Shown here one piece after another: positions 1-7,589 of a stretch of 22,129 bases of DNA. The notes under the pieces are model-generated. The model was not told the origin of the DNA. It saw only the letters and a program-made list of their open reading frames with translations, and did not search any database. Source of the stretch: CBDFHV01 sp965247705 (GTDB lineage Bacteria > Pseudomonadota > Alphaproteobacteria > Rhodospirillales > CAMCUA01); assembly GCA_965247705.1 (NCBI GenBank), contig CBDFHV010000034.1, forward strand, positions 1 through 22,129, given 5' to 3'. A program made the translations under genes and the position numbers. The number at the start of each line of letters is the position of its first letter. Position 1 is the stretch's first letter.

Positions 1-411
1 CGACTGAAAAAATCCGTCAGTACGATCCAAATATCAACATTGTAATCGTGACCGCATATTCGGATATCCATCCCCAAGAAATCACCCGCCGGGTTCCACC
101 AGCAGACAAAATATTGTTTTGCCATAAGCCCGTGCAATCAATGGAGTTGACCCAGTTTGCAAGGGCGCTCTCGGCCAAATGGACAACAGAAAAAGAACTT
201 AAAGAAAGCTATCTCTATCTGGAGCAACGGATTTCCGAACGAACAATCCAATTGCGCAGAAGCGAGGAAATGCTTCGAATCGAAAAAGAAAATGCCGAGT
301 CCGCCAATACGGCGAAAACGCAGTTTTTGGCGACAATAAGTCACGAGTTGCGGACGCCTATGACAGGCGTTCTCGGCATGGCCGAACTTCTAAAAAAGGG
401 CGAACTATCCC

Positions 412-416
412 CTCAG
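412..416. repeat. Target-site duplication CTCAG, left copy (second copy 1360-1364)
   Basis: Identical CTCAG pentamers abut both ends of the IS5-family element. Keeping only one restores the kinase codons CCT CAG CTA CTG, which supports this as the target duplication. Confidence 0.8.
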
Positions 417-498
417 TGTCTGTCCGGAAAGAAGTTGATTCGGAAGAATCGGTTGTGATTCTGTATTGGCCACCGATTCGCCCTGACGGAGGTGGCCG

Positions 499-1343
499 AT
501 GTGGACGGATGAGAACCGGCGTCTTTATGAGCGTCGTGGTGCGCGCTATCCGAGCGACTTGACCGACGGGGAGTGGGCGTTGATCGCCCCTTTGATCCCA
601 CCGGCGAAGCACGGCGGGCGCAAGCGGGAGGTCGATGTCCGCGAGGTGATGAACGGGGTTCTCTATGTTCTGGAGACCGGCTGCCAGTGGCGCGCCCTGC
701 CCAAGGACCTGCCCCCCAAGTCGACGGTGCACGACTATCTGATGCTGTGGGACTGGGACGGCACGCTGGAGCGGGTTCACCATGCGCTCTATGTGATGAC
801 CCGCGATCTGGAGGGCCGCGCGGCGAGCCCGAGCGCCGGTGTCATCGACAGCCAGAGCGTGAAAGGCGCGGAAAAAGGGGGGCGCGCATCGATCGCCCGG
901 GCTATGACGCGGCCAAGAAGGTCAAGGGCAAGAAGCGCCACCTGCTTGTCGATACCCTCGGCCTGATCCTCAATGTCGTCGTCCATGCGGCCGACGTGCA
1001 GGACCGCGACGGCGCCATTCTGGTCTTGGATCGCCACACCCGCCGGCTGTTTCCCTTCCTCGAGAAGATCTTCGCCGACGGCGCCTATGGCAGCGACAAG
1101 CTGCGCAAGGCCATGGCCGGCGCCGCATGGACGATCGAGGTCGTTAAGCGCTCAGACACCGCCAAGGGCTTCGAGCCGCTGCCCAGGCGCTGGGTCGTCG
1201 AGCGTACCATCGCCTGGATCAATCGCTGCCGTCGCCTCGCCAAGGACTATGAGAACCGCAACCGAACCGCTCTCGCCTTCATCCGCCTCGCCAGCATCAG
1301 GCTCATGCTGCGAAGACTCACCAGGTGCTGTTATCCTTCATGA
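499..1343 (+). CDS. IS5-family DDE transposase, made by -1 frameshifting
   Basis: This transposase is encoded in two overlapping frames. The first frame starts at ATG 499 (MWTDENRRLY) and carries the N-terminal region and the first catalytic Asp in VIDSQSVKG (about residue 117). At the run AAAAAGGGGGG (872-882) a -1 slip moves into the second frame, giving GARIDRPGYDAAKKVKG. That frame holds the second Asp (HLLVDTLG) and the catalytic Glu in VVERTIAWINRC, ending with TGA at 1341-1343. An A-then-G slippery run at this point is characteristic of IS427-group elements, so I read it as programmed frameshifting and not as damage. The joined product is about 280 residues, normal for the group, and all three DDE residues are present, so it may be active. 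If the element's other copies lacked the same run, a disabling mutation would be the alternative. Confidence 0.87.
872..882 (+). promoter_or_regulatory. Programmed -1 frameshift site (A5G6 run) in the IS5-family transposase
   Basis: AAAAAGGGGGG lies just after the codons for SVKGAEK. The zero frame continues only to a stop at 966, without the second Asp or the Glu. The -1 frame continues into the remaining DDE domain. Confidence 0.75.
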
Positions 1344-2164
1344 ACTTTCCGGACGGGCTCTCAGCTACTGCACTACTTGGAAAAGATCATACAATCCGCT
1401 GATGGCTTGCTCGCCATCGTCAATAACTTGCTGGATATATCAAAAATAGAATCCCAGGACATACAAATTGCGAATAGTAACTTCAATCTGCGGGAAGCAG
1501 TAAGCCACGTATCCGGAATGATGGGCGTCGAGGCGAAACGCAAGAACCTTTCTTTTGATGTCAATTTTGACACCGAAGTACCAGCTAAATTGTACGGAGA
1601 TGAAGGACATATTCAACAAATACTAGTTAATCTTGTGGGAAATGCTATCAAGTTCACCAAAAATGGCGGAATTTCGATTAATGTATCAGCTCTACAAACG
1701 AATGAAGATTACTGCATAATACAGTTTCAAATTGAAGATACTGGAATCGGATTCGACAGCGACCGACTACACAAATTGTTTGAAAGATTCACCCAAGCCG
1801 ATGCGTCAACCACCCGTTTATACGGCGGAACTGGGTTAGGGTTGTCAATCTGTAAAATGCTGGTACAAAAAATGGGGGGTGAAATAATCGGTGAAAGCGC
1901 TGTGGGAAAAGGCTCGATCTTTACTTTCACCATTCGATGCAGTTGTGCCGAATGCGATGATGCTGTTGACGAAACTTCTCCATATGTTCGAGAAGATGCA
2001 CCGGCTTATTCACCAACCCCCTTGCCGTAGACTTTTCTGCATGTGATGCGAGTCTCGTTGCAGGGTCATTCGCGGCTGGCGAGTCACGGGTGCTTCCCCA
2101 GCTGTGCGATAGCCACTTGAGGCATGAAAGGCGTGAAGAAGCCGCCGTGGAGGCGAGCGGGACC

Positions 2165-2187
2165 GCCACCGGCGATCCGGCGGTGGC
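2165..2187 (-). repeat. Hairpin in the non-coding tail of type 2 copy A
   Basis: GCCACCG and CGGTGGC form a perfect 7-bp stem around a 9-base loop, between the transposase stop and the element end. The same structure lies at 18833-18855 in copy B. There is no T run after it, so a terminator role is only possible. Confidence 0.45.
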
Positions 2188-2198
2188 TTGAAGTCTAG

Positions 2199-3797
2199 CC
2201 CGAATTATTCACGGCGCTGATTGAAAATGCTGGTGAGCGTAGATTAACCTGTTGAAATGCCGTATGATTTTGGTGTCAAGACAAGATCACATGGCAACAG
2301 AACAACCCACGGCTCACCATGAACGAGATTACCCCCTATCTCCCTGGTTTGTCACCCGTTGGAGGCAAGCCGCTTTGCGCCCGCTTCGACGGCGGACGGC
2401 TGTCGTCGGACGGCGGGGTGTTGTTGTTGGGCGAGATCGACAGGCGGCTCGGCATCGCCGACGTGCTCGCTTCCTGCGTCACCGACGTGCGCGACCCGGC
2501 GAGCACGACCCACGCTTACGTAGACATGATCCGGGCGCGCCTGTTCGCTATTGCCTGCGGGTATGAGGATTGCGACGACCTCGACGTTCTGCGTTTCGAT
2601 CCGGCGTTCAAGCTGGCCTGTGGCCGTTTGTCCGAGAGCGGCGACGACCTGATGAGCCAACCGACCCTGTCGCGCCTCGAGAACGCGCCGTCATGGCGCG
2701 CGCTCGGGCGCATGGGGCTGTCGATGATCGATCTGTTTTGCGCCAGCTTCAAGCGCGTTCCGGCGCGCATCGTTCTCGATATCGACGACACCGACGATGC
2801 CGTTCACGGCGGCCAGCAGCTGGCGCTGTTCAACGCCCATTACGACGACTATTGCTTCCAACCCATCCATATCTTCGAGGCGGCCACCGGCAAGCCGGTG
2901 ATGTCACTGCTGCGTCCCGGCAAGCGGCCCTCCGGCGACGAGGCGGCGCGGATCCTGAGACACGTCATCGGCCGCATCCGCCGCAACTGGCCACGGGTCG
3001 AGATCACCGTGCGGGGCGATGGCCACTACGCCACGCCGGAGGCCATGGAATTCCTCGAACGTCAGGGCTGCGGCTACATCTTCGGGCTTTCCGGCAACGC
3101 CCGGCTGAACAGGATCGGCCAGCCGTGGTGCGAGGACGCCGCCGTGCGCCGGGCGGGGCAGGGAAAGGATAAGGTGCGCCGCTTCTTCCACACCGGCTAC
3201 CAGGCCAAAAGCTGGTCACGGCAACGCTCGGTCATCGCCCGCGTGGAAGCTACCGCCAAGGGCTGTGACGTCCGCTTCGTCGTCACCAACCTGAGCGGCC
3301 GCGCCAAGGCGCTCTACGAGAAGGTCTACTGCGCCCGCGGGCGGATGGAAAACATGATCAAGGACCACAAGCTCTACACCAAGTCCGACCGCACGTCGTG
3401 CCACCGTTGGGAGGCCAACCAGTTCCGCCTCTTCCTGCATACCGGCGCCTACTGGCTGCTGCATCAGCTTCGCCAAGCGGCGCCTCGGAAATCGCTGTGG
3501 CGAACGGCCACCTTCGAAACCCTGCGCCGGGCGTTTCTCAAAATCGCCGTCCGCGTCGAGGAGCTCAAGTCGCGCCTCAGGATCGCCCTGCCTTCGGCCT
3601 ATCCCTATCAGCCGGCCATGATCGCCATCGCCGGGCGCATCACCGCCCAAGGGCCCTGAACCAAGCGGCAGGTGCCGCCGGACGAGCCCCGAACAACAAC
3701 CTCCAACCTCTCCGACAATCCGTCTCAAAAATCGCCGTCAACCCGGTCGCTACCGCTCGTCCCGCTGAAATCCGATGGCCGTCATGAATAATTGGGG
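2199..3797 (+). mobile_element. Type 1 IS1380-family element, copy 1, nested in type 2 copy A
   Basis: This is a 1,599-bp element. Its left end reads CCCGAATTATTCACGG and its right end, on the other strand, reads CCCCAATTATTCATGA. It is flanked by CTAG at 2195-2198 and 3798-3801. The same position in type 2 copy B (18822-18825) holds a single uninterrupted CTAG, which proves the boundaries and the 4-bp duplication. It was inserted downstream of the type 2 transposase, in the non-coding tail. Confidence 0.95.
2319..3659 (+). CDS. IS1380-family transposase (type 1, copy 1)
   Basis: This 446-residue DDE transposase is full length for the IS1380 family. Recognisable parts are the SQPTLSRLENAP segment (about 113-124), the first catalytic acidic cluster in VLDIDDTDD (Asp154/156) followed by HGGQQLALFNAHYDDYCFQP, the second Asp in VRGDGHYATPE (Asp234), and the Glu in RGRMENMIKDHK (Glu344). 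A basic C-terminal segment follows. ATG 2319 begins MNEITPYLPG and has no strong ribosome-binding site, which would keep expression low. A TATGAT hexamer at 2263-2268 is a possible -10 element. The protein is identical in all three copies. It should cut and paste the surrounding 1,599-bp element at CTAG targets. Confidence 0.94.
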   Translation: MNEITPYLPGLSPVGGKPLCARFDGGRLSSDGGVLLLGEIDRRLGIADVLASCVTDVRDPASTTHAYVDMIRARLFAIACGYEDCDDLDVLRFDPAFKLACGRLSESGDDLMSQPTLSRLENAPSWRALGRMGLSMIDLFCASFKRVPARIVLDIDDTDDAVHGGQQLALFNAHYDDYCFQPIHIFEAATGKPVMSLLRPGKRPSGDEAARILRHVIGRIRRNWPRVEITVRGDGHYATPEAMEFLERQGCGYIFGLSGNARLNRIGQPWCEDAAVRRAGQGKDKVRRFFHTGYQAKSWSRQRSVIARVEATAKGCDVRFVVTNLSGRAKALYEKVYCARGRMENMIKDHKLYTKSDRTSCHRWEANQFRLFLHTGAYWLLHQLRQAAPRKSLWRTATFETLRRAFLKIAVRVEELKSRLRIALPSAYPYQPAMIAIAGRITAQGP

Positions 3798-3820
3798 CTA
3801 GCTGGCCGACTTGGACGGGG

Positions 3821-5242
3821 TTACGGGTCGGCGTATCGCAAGCGTTCCAAGCGCGGCCAGAGCCGTTGCCAGAAGCGGGCGAATGTTTCCCCGATGACCA
3901 TGGTGATGCGTCGGCCGGAAACGACGACCCGGGCGGCGGCGCGCAGAACGCGCTCGCGGAACCGGCGAAGGCTCCACCCCTCGCCGGTCGCAGTCTCCAT
4001 CAGGCACCGCCCGGCATGAACCAGTTCATAGGCCAGGATGTTGAGCAACAGGACGACCTCGTTGTGAGCGAAGGCATCGACCGTGCTCTCGCGCTCCGGC
4101 AGGCAGCGCCCCCGGTAATGACGCTTCCTTCGCGACGCGGACGACAGCGCCGGGTCCATCACGTCCATGAGTTCGCCCATGTGGGCCTCGGCACGGCCGC
4201 GCTGGCGGTAGTGATCCAGGAGATCGGCCGCCGGCACGGCCTCGGCATCAAGGCTGGTGATCAGCCAGAAGTGATCAACCAGAAATTGGTCTGGCCGTTC
4301 CAACACCACCAGGACCACTCGGCGCTCTTTCGACCACGACTTCGCCCGGCAGGTCATCTCGTGGAACCACGTCCGCGGCTCTGCCGGAGGCCGTCCCGGC
4401 GGCCGTCCAAGACAGGGCTGAGCCATGCGGTCCAGGACCTTGTTGGTCCGCAATCGGGCAACATAGGGCGTCCCGCGACGCTCCAGGCCCGACAGCAGGG
4501 GATCGCTGGGGAACCCAGCGTCGATGCGCACCAGAGCGACTTGGCACAGCGTCTCTTCGGCTCGGTCCACGAGATCAAGGATGAAGTCCAGCGCCCCCTC
4601 GGCGGTGTGGGCGTTGCCCTCCCGTAAACGAGCGTCCAGAAGGTCGCCGGTTTCGGCGATGCTGGCCACCAAAGGGTGGTACATGCGCTGATGGTAATGG
4701 CCGTTCCAGGCCGAGCCGGGTTGATGGCCGTGGACCTCGATCGGCAGGCTGTCCACGTCGATGGTCAGATATCGCTGCCGGTGACCGCCGCGCAGGCCCC
4801 GGAACCGCCGCCCCGCGAGCTCGGTGATCGCCTCATGGAGCACAGTGCGGGCCTCCGGCGTGCTCAGAAGCGCGATCAGACGCGACAGCGTGGGTTGCGA
4901 GGCCAGGTGCGCCTCGGTGGACAACGGCGTGACACCCCGTGAACCGCTTGCAGCCAGGCGTAGGCCCGCATCATGGCGGAGCGCGTCGGCGTCGTCTTGG
5001 TCGTGCCAACCCTGGCCAAAGAGAAGCAGAACCGTGCGCAGCAGATCGGCCAGGGGATAGGTGACACGATCGGCCTTGCGCGGATCGTGCAACCGCTCGG
5101 TCAGCCACTCGATGATCCGGGTGCGCTCCATGATCTCGCGCAAGAGCACGGCCCCCGGTTCCCCGGTCAGCCGCTCGGGTCGGGATTCGATGCGAAGGGA
5201 CTTGTTGAACGAGGAACCGAACAGAGATAGCGTTTCACCCAT
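3821..5242 (-). CDS. IS1380-family transposase (type 2, copy A)
   Basis: This 473-residue protein is clearly a second, divergent member of the IS1380 family. It has SQPTLSRLIALL (about 115-126), the first Asp pair in LTIDVDSLPIEVHGHQ (Asp162/164) with the Asn/His/Tyr-rich stretch WNGHYHQRMYHP, the second Asp in VRIDAGFPSD (Asp241), and the Glu in YRQRGRAEAHMGEL (Glu352). It differs from copy B at one residue (Glu334 here, Gly there), which is not one of the proposed catalytic residues. The frame is intact even though another element has landed in the tail of its IS. ATG at 5240-5242 has no obvious Shine-Dalgarno sequence. It should act on ends of the CCCG(C/G)CTTATTCACC type, and the inner end of this copy is damaged. 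Confidence 0.92.
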   Translation of the reverse strand: MGETLSLFGSSFNKSLRIESRPERLTGEPGAVLLREIMERTRIIEWLTERLHDPRKADRVTYPLADLLRTVLLLFGQGWHDQDDADALRHDAGLRLAASGSRGVTPLSTEAHLASQPTLSRLIALLSTPEARTVLHEAITELAGRRFRGLRGGHRQRYLTIDVDSLPIEVHGHQPGSAWNGHYHQRMYHPLVASIAETGDLLDARLREGNAHTAEGALDFILDLVDRAEETLCQVALVRIDAGFPSDPLLSGLERRGTPYVARLRTNKVLDRMAQPCLGRPPGRPPAEPRTWFHEMTCRAKSWSKERRVVLVVLERPDQFLVDHFWLITSLDAEAVPAADLLDHYRQRGRAEAHMGELMDVMDPALSSASRRKRHYRGRCLPERESTVDAFAHNEVVLLLNILAYELVHAGRCLMETATGEGWSLRRFRERVLRAAARVVVSGRRITMVIGETFARFWQRLWPRLERLRYADP

Positions 5243-5343
5243 GGCGCACGGCGGAGGTTTGTTGTGAATCCTTCTAGCACATTGATTTTACGTCAAAATC
5301 CGCCGCGCGCCAGTCATTTCAGGCCCCTTGGGAATAAGGCGGG

Positions 5344-5933
5344 CTGAATATTCTGGGCGACAATTACGTGAACCAGGAGTTGGCCAAGGCATCTTGGCGC
5401 GGGGCATCAGGTCCAGATCGTCGAAAACAGACTGGAAGCCGTAGAAGCAGCGCAGAGCCGCCTTTATGGTCCGTAATGGGCCATATGCCTGGTCGCAATG
5501 CATGCGACCCGCCGATATCAGGTGACACACTCAAACGGCGACCAGTGCCTCGGCGACCGTGAGAGGTCTATGTCGAGGACGTTCACCATATAGAATCGCA
5601 GGAAACGATTTGCCGATCTCGACTTTATAATGTTATTTTCTTGGAGAGCTGGGAATCGAGCCGTCACCTAAGTACCTGTATCGGTGTCGATGGCCCATGC
5701 GTGAGTGAATATCAGGGATGGTTGAACGGCGGGGTGTAGCCGGTCAAGTGTCGCTGAATTCCGGGGCACTTCAAGGGCAGGCGAAGCGATGTCCCGCGAT
5801 GCGATCGCGGCAGGTCCCAATCGCCTCGGTTACTGAACTTGCAGGTCGCCCGCTGGGCGTGGATCAAAGTCGGCGATTGGAAGGAGCATCTGGAGACTCC
5901 CGGTCCATGAAACAAGGTCCCGAGGCGGGCGCC
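5344..5933. other. 590-bp stretch with no recognisable intact gene
   Basis: The sequence lies between the inner end of type 2 copy A and the decayed glutathione S-transferase gene. Only short unconvincing frames are present. One short plus-strand stretch reads like protein (QIVENRLEAVEAAQSRLYGP, near 5415-5475) before a stop, so the beginning may be the debris of another gene. An AT-rich patch around 5620-5645 stands out against the local composition. I could assign no RNA, repeat or promoter with confidence. Confidence 0.4.
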
Positions 5934-6560
5934 ATGACAGAACTTTACGAATACCCACCAACGCGGTCACAACGAGCAAGATGGGCGCTCGAGGAGTTAG
6001 GGCTCGAGTACTCGAGGCCACATGATCGACCTGTCGGATCAGGGAGCAGAATTCAGACGCGACCGAGCCGTACATCCCTTAGGCGTGGGCTCTTGCGACC
6101 GACACCTACACAATTTTCGAGTCAGACGTTGCGATCGTTCTTCAACTGATCGGAACACCCCGAGAAGGAATTGGCGCCCGCGATTGGAACTCCAGAGCGG
6201 GCCAACTACTACCAATGGAGTGTGTGCATGTGCGGAATTGCAGTCCGACTAATACATTTTTTTTGACAACGCGATGCGCCCGCTTGAGCACATGCGCCCG
6301 CCTGGGAGACAATGGACGCCAGTCTCGCAGAGCGTGGACGCAGCGATTTTGCAGCGCCGTGCCACCATGCTGTCAAATGTACTCAGTGATCGCGAGTATT
6401 TACTTGGATCCAAATTTTCGGGTGCGGATATTCTCGTGGGCCATAGTTGTTTCATGGCCACGCACATGCGGCTGATCGGCGACCTCCTATCCTCGAAGCG
6501 TACTACGGCCGGCTGCGGCAACGACCGGCCCATCAGCGCGCCTACTCCGGATTTGGGTGA
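5934..6560 (+). pseudogene. Glutathione S-transferase-like gene, frameshifted
   Basis: ATG 5934 opens a typical thioredoxin-fold N-terminus (MTELYEYPPTRSQRARWALE...LGLEYS). The homology then jumps frames: IDLSDQGAEFRRD, a short TIFESDVAIV-like patch, and YYQWSV near 6208-6225. After a T8 run at about 6257-6264 comes DNAMRPLEHMRPPGR. The C-terminal helical domain follows in pieces (ATMLSNVLSDREYLLGSKFS and ADILVGHSCFMATHM), ending with RPAHQRAYSGFG and TGA at 6558-6560. At least four frame changes are needed to read it, so no full-length enzyme can be made. The intact ancestor would have conjugated glutathione to electrophiles in the cytoplasm. It lies 57 bases before the decayed M19 dipeptidase gene in the same orientation, so the two were probably cotranscribed. 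Confidence 0.8.
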
Positions 6561-6617
6561 CTTCATCCATTTTCCTAACAGTATTTGTAAAAGTGTCAGA
6601 AACCGAAGGGAGGACAC

Positions 6618-7589
6618 ATGAGTGATCCATCGTTAGCTAAGGACATGATCGTCTGGACGGTCTGGTGATTTCCCGCTGGAGCCGAGGTCTTCGAGGACAT
6701 GCACCGGGGCGGCCTGACCGCCGCCAACTGCACCTGAGCATCTGGAGGATTTTCGGCGGACGTCGGAGAACATCGCGACCTGGAAGCGATGGTTCAGGGA
6801 ACACGACGACATCCTTCTACCGGTGTTCACCACCGCCGACATTCGCCGCGCCAAGGCGGAAAACAAAGTCGGCATCATCCTCGGCTGGCAGAACACGTCG
6901 GGCATCGACGACCGGGTCGATTTCCTGGACCTGTTCCATGGCCTCGGTCTGCGGGTGGCCCAGTTGACCTACAACACGCAGAACCACGTGGCCTCGGGCT
7001 GTTTCGAAAGTCGGGACAGCGGGCTCTCCGACTTCGGGCGCGACGTCATCGACCGCATGAACGAGCTCGGCATCTTGATCGAGCTCCCATGTGGGGTCGC
7101 GCAGCAGCCAGGAATTCGAGCACTCCAAGCAACCGGTCGCCTACACCCACTGCTGCCCCCGGGCCTTGAAGGACTACCCTCGCAACAAGAGCTGACGAGG
7201 AACTCCGCTTCATCGTCGACCGGGGCGGCTTCGTCGGCTTCGGTCAAGCAGCCTACCCGCCGTTTCTGTCGGGGACGACCACGGCGACGATTGCGTCGAG
7301 GCGCTGGAATATGTCGTCAACCTGGTCGGCGAGGACCAGGTCGGCATCGGCACCGATCACCCAGAACCAGACCGCCGAATGGTTCGAGTGGCTGCGGCGG
7401 GACAAGGGCATCCTGGCAACCTTCGGGTGTCCGTCACCGGCGGGCTGCCCTTCCTGCCGGAAGGCCTGCGCCGGCTTTCCCTACCCCAACCTGATCGAGT
7501 CCATGGACCGGCGGGGCTGGCCCGAACGGATTCGCAAGGTCATGGGCGAGAACTGGCTCGCCTTCCTCAAGTCTGTGTGGGGGAGCTAG
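6618..7589 (+). pseudogene. M19 (membrane/renal-type) dipeptidase gene, frameshifted
   Basis: The start ATG at 6618 keeps a good Shine-Dalgarno (GGGAGG, 6608-6613). MSDPSLAKDMIVW is followed by a missing base near 6658, after which LVISRWSR continues in another frame. The longest intact block (about 6823-7085) reads FTTADIRRAKAENKVGIILG...VAQLTYNTQNHVASGCFESR and matches the M19 fold. The SHVG metal-binding motif (about 7086-7097) survives only after another frame change, and later pieces include AYTHCCPRALKDYPRN, IVDRGGFVGFGQAAYPPF, EYVVNLVGEDQVGIGTDH and WPERIRKVMGENWLAFLKSV. The stop TAG (7587-7589) is the last three bases of the CTAG target of type 1 copy 2, so that insertion lies exactly behind the coding region and did not break it. 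The ancestor would have hydrolysed dipeptides at a metal site. Many lesions make function impossible. Confidence 0.87.

Larger units (their letters stand above)
417..1359 (+). mobile_element. IS5-family insertion sequence (IS427-like), 943 bp
   Basis: The element has imperfect terminal inverted repeats: TGTCTGTCCGGAAAG at 417-431 and its partner ending at 1359, which reads AGCCCGTCCGGAAAG on the other strand. CTCAG occurs directly outside both ends (412-416 and 1360-1364) and reads as the target duplication. It could be 4 bp if the outermost base belongs to the element. Length, two-frame transposase and ends fit the IS427 group of the IS5 family. It sits inside a histidine kinase gene, and precise loss would restore that frame. 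Confidence 0.92.
1..2030 (+). pseudogene. Receiver-histidine kinase gene, split by an IS5-family element and truncated at its 3' end
   Basis: The gene is open at the window's left edge, with codons in phase from base 3. The first block (3-416) encodes the end of a receiver domain (VTAYSD strand, conserved Lys codon 126-128 in CHKPV), a charged coiled-coil linker, and the H-box ISHELRTPM with the phospho-acceptor His at 342-344. The second block (1365-2000) supplies the rest of the dimerisation helix and an ATPase domain with N-box Asn (1641-1643), DTGIGFD, FERFTQAD, GGTGLGLS and GKGSIF. Removing 417-1359 plus one CTCAG copy joins the blocks in frame as ELSPQLLHYLEKII, so the kinase was whole before that insertion. 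From 2001 the frame runs into the end of a type 2 IS1380 element, which supplies the last nine residues and the TAG stop. Any further native C-terminus is lost. The gene is visibly more AT-rich than the rest of the window, which suggests a foreign origin. Its signal and regulon cannot be read. Confidence 0.9.
2001..5343 (-). mobile_element. Type 2 IS1380-family element, copy A, interrupted by type 1 copy 1
   Basis: Apart from the nested type 1 element, this region is the reverse complement of 17278-19020. The outer end reads CCGGCTTATTCACCAACCCC from 2001, and the inner end (5331-5343) reads CCCGCCTTATTC on the minus strand. Removing 2199-3797 and one CTAG leaves 1,740 bp. That equals copy B (1,743 bp) minus one terminal C and a 2-base deletion in the inner repeat (TTCCCAAGG instead of TTCACCCAAGG). 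The flanks are ATGCA on the left and CTGAA on the right, so no target duplication is visible. This contrasts with copy B and suggests that a junction was remodelled after insertion. The damaged inner repeat may also impair mobility. Confidence 0.88.

Noticed and set aside
872..882. Treating the IS5-family transposase as a pseudogene because of its frame break
   Set aside because: The break coincides with an A5G6 slippery run and restores all DDE motifs after a -1 slip, as expected for programmed frameshifting in this group.
5288..5530. Minus-strand frame of 80 codons crossing the inner end of type 2 copy A
   Set aside because: It spans an element junction, has no recognisable motif, and would require the IS end as part of a native gene.
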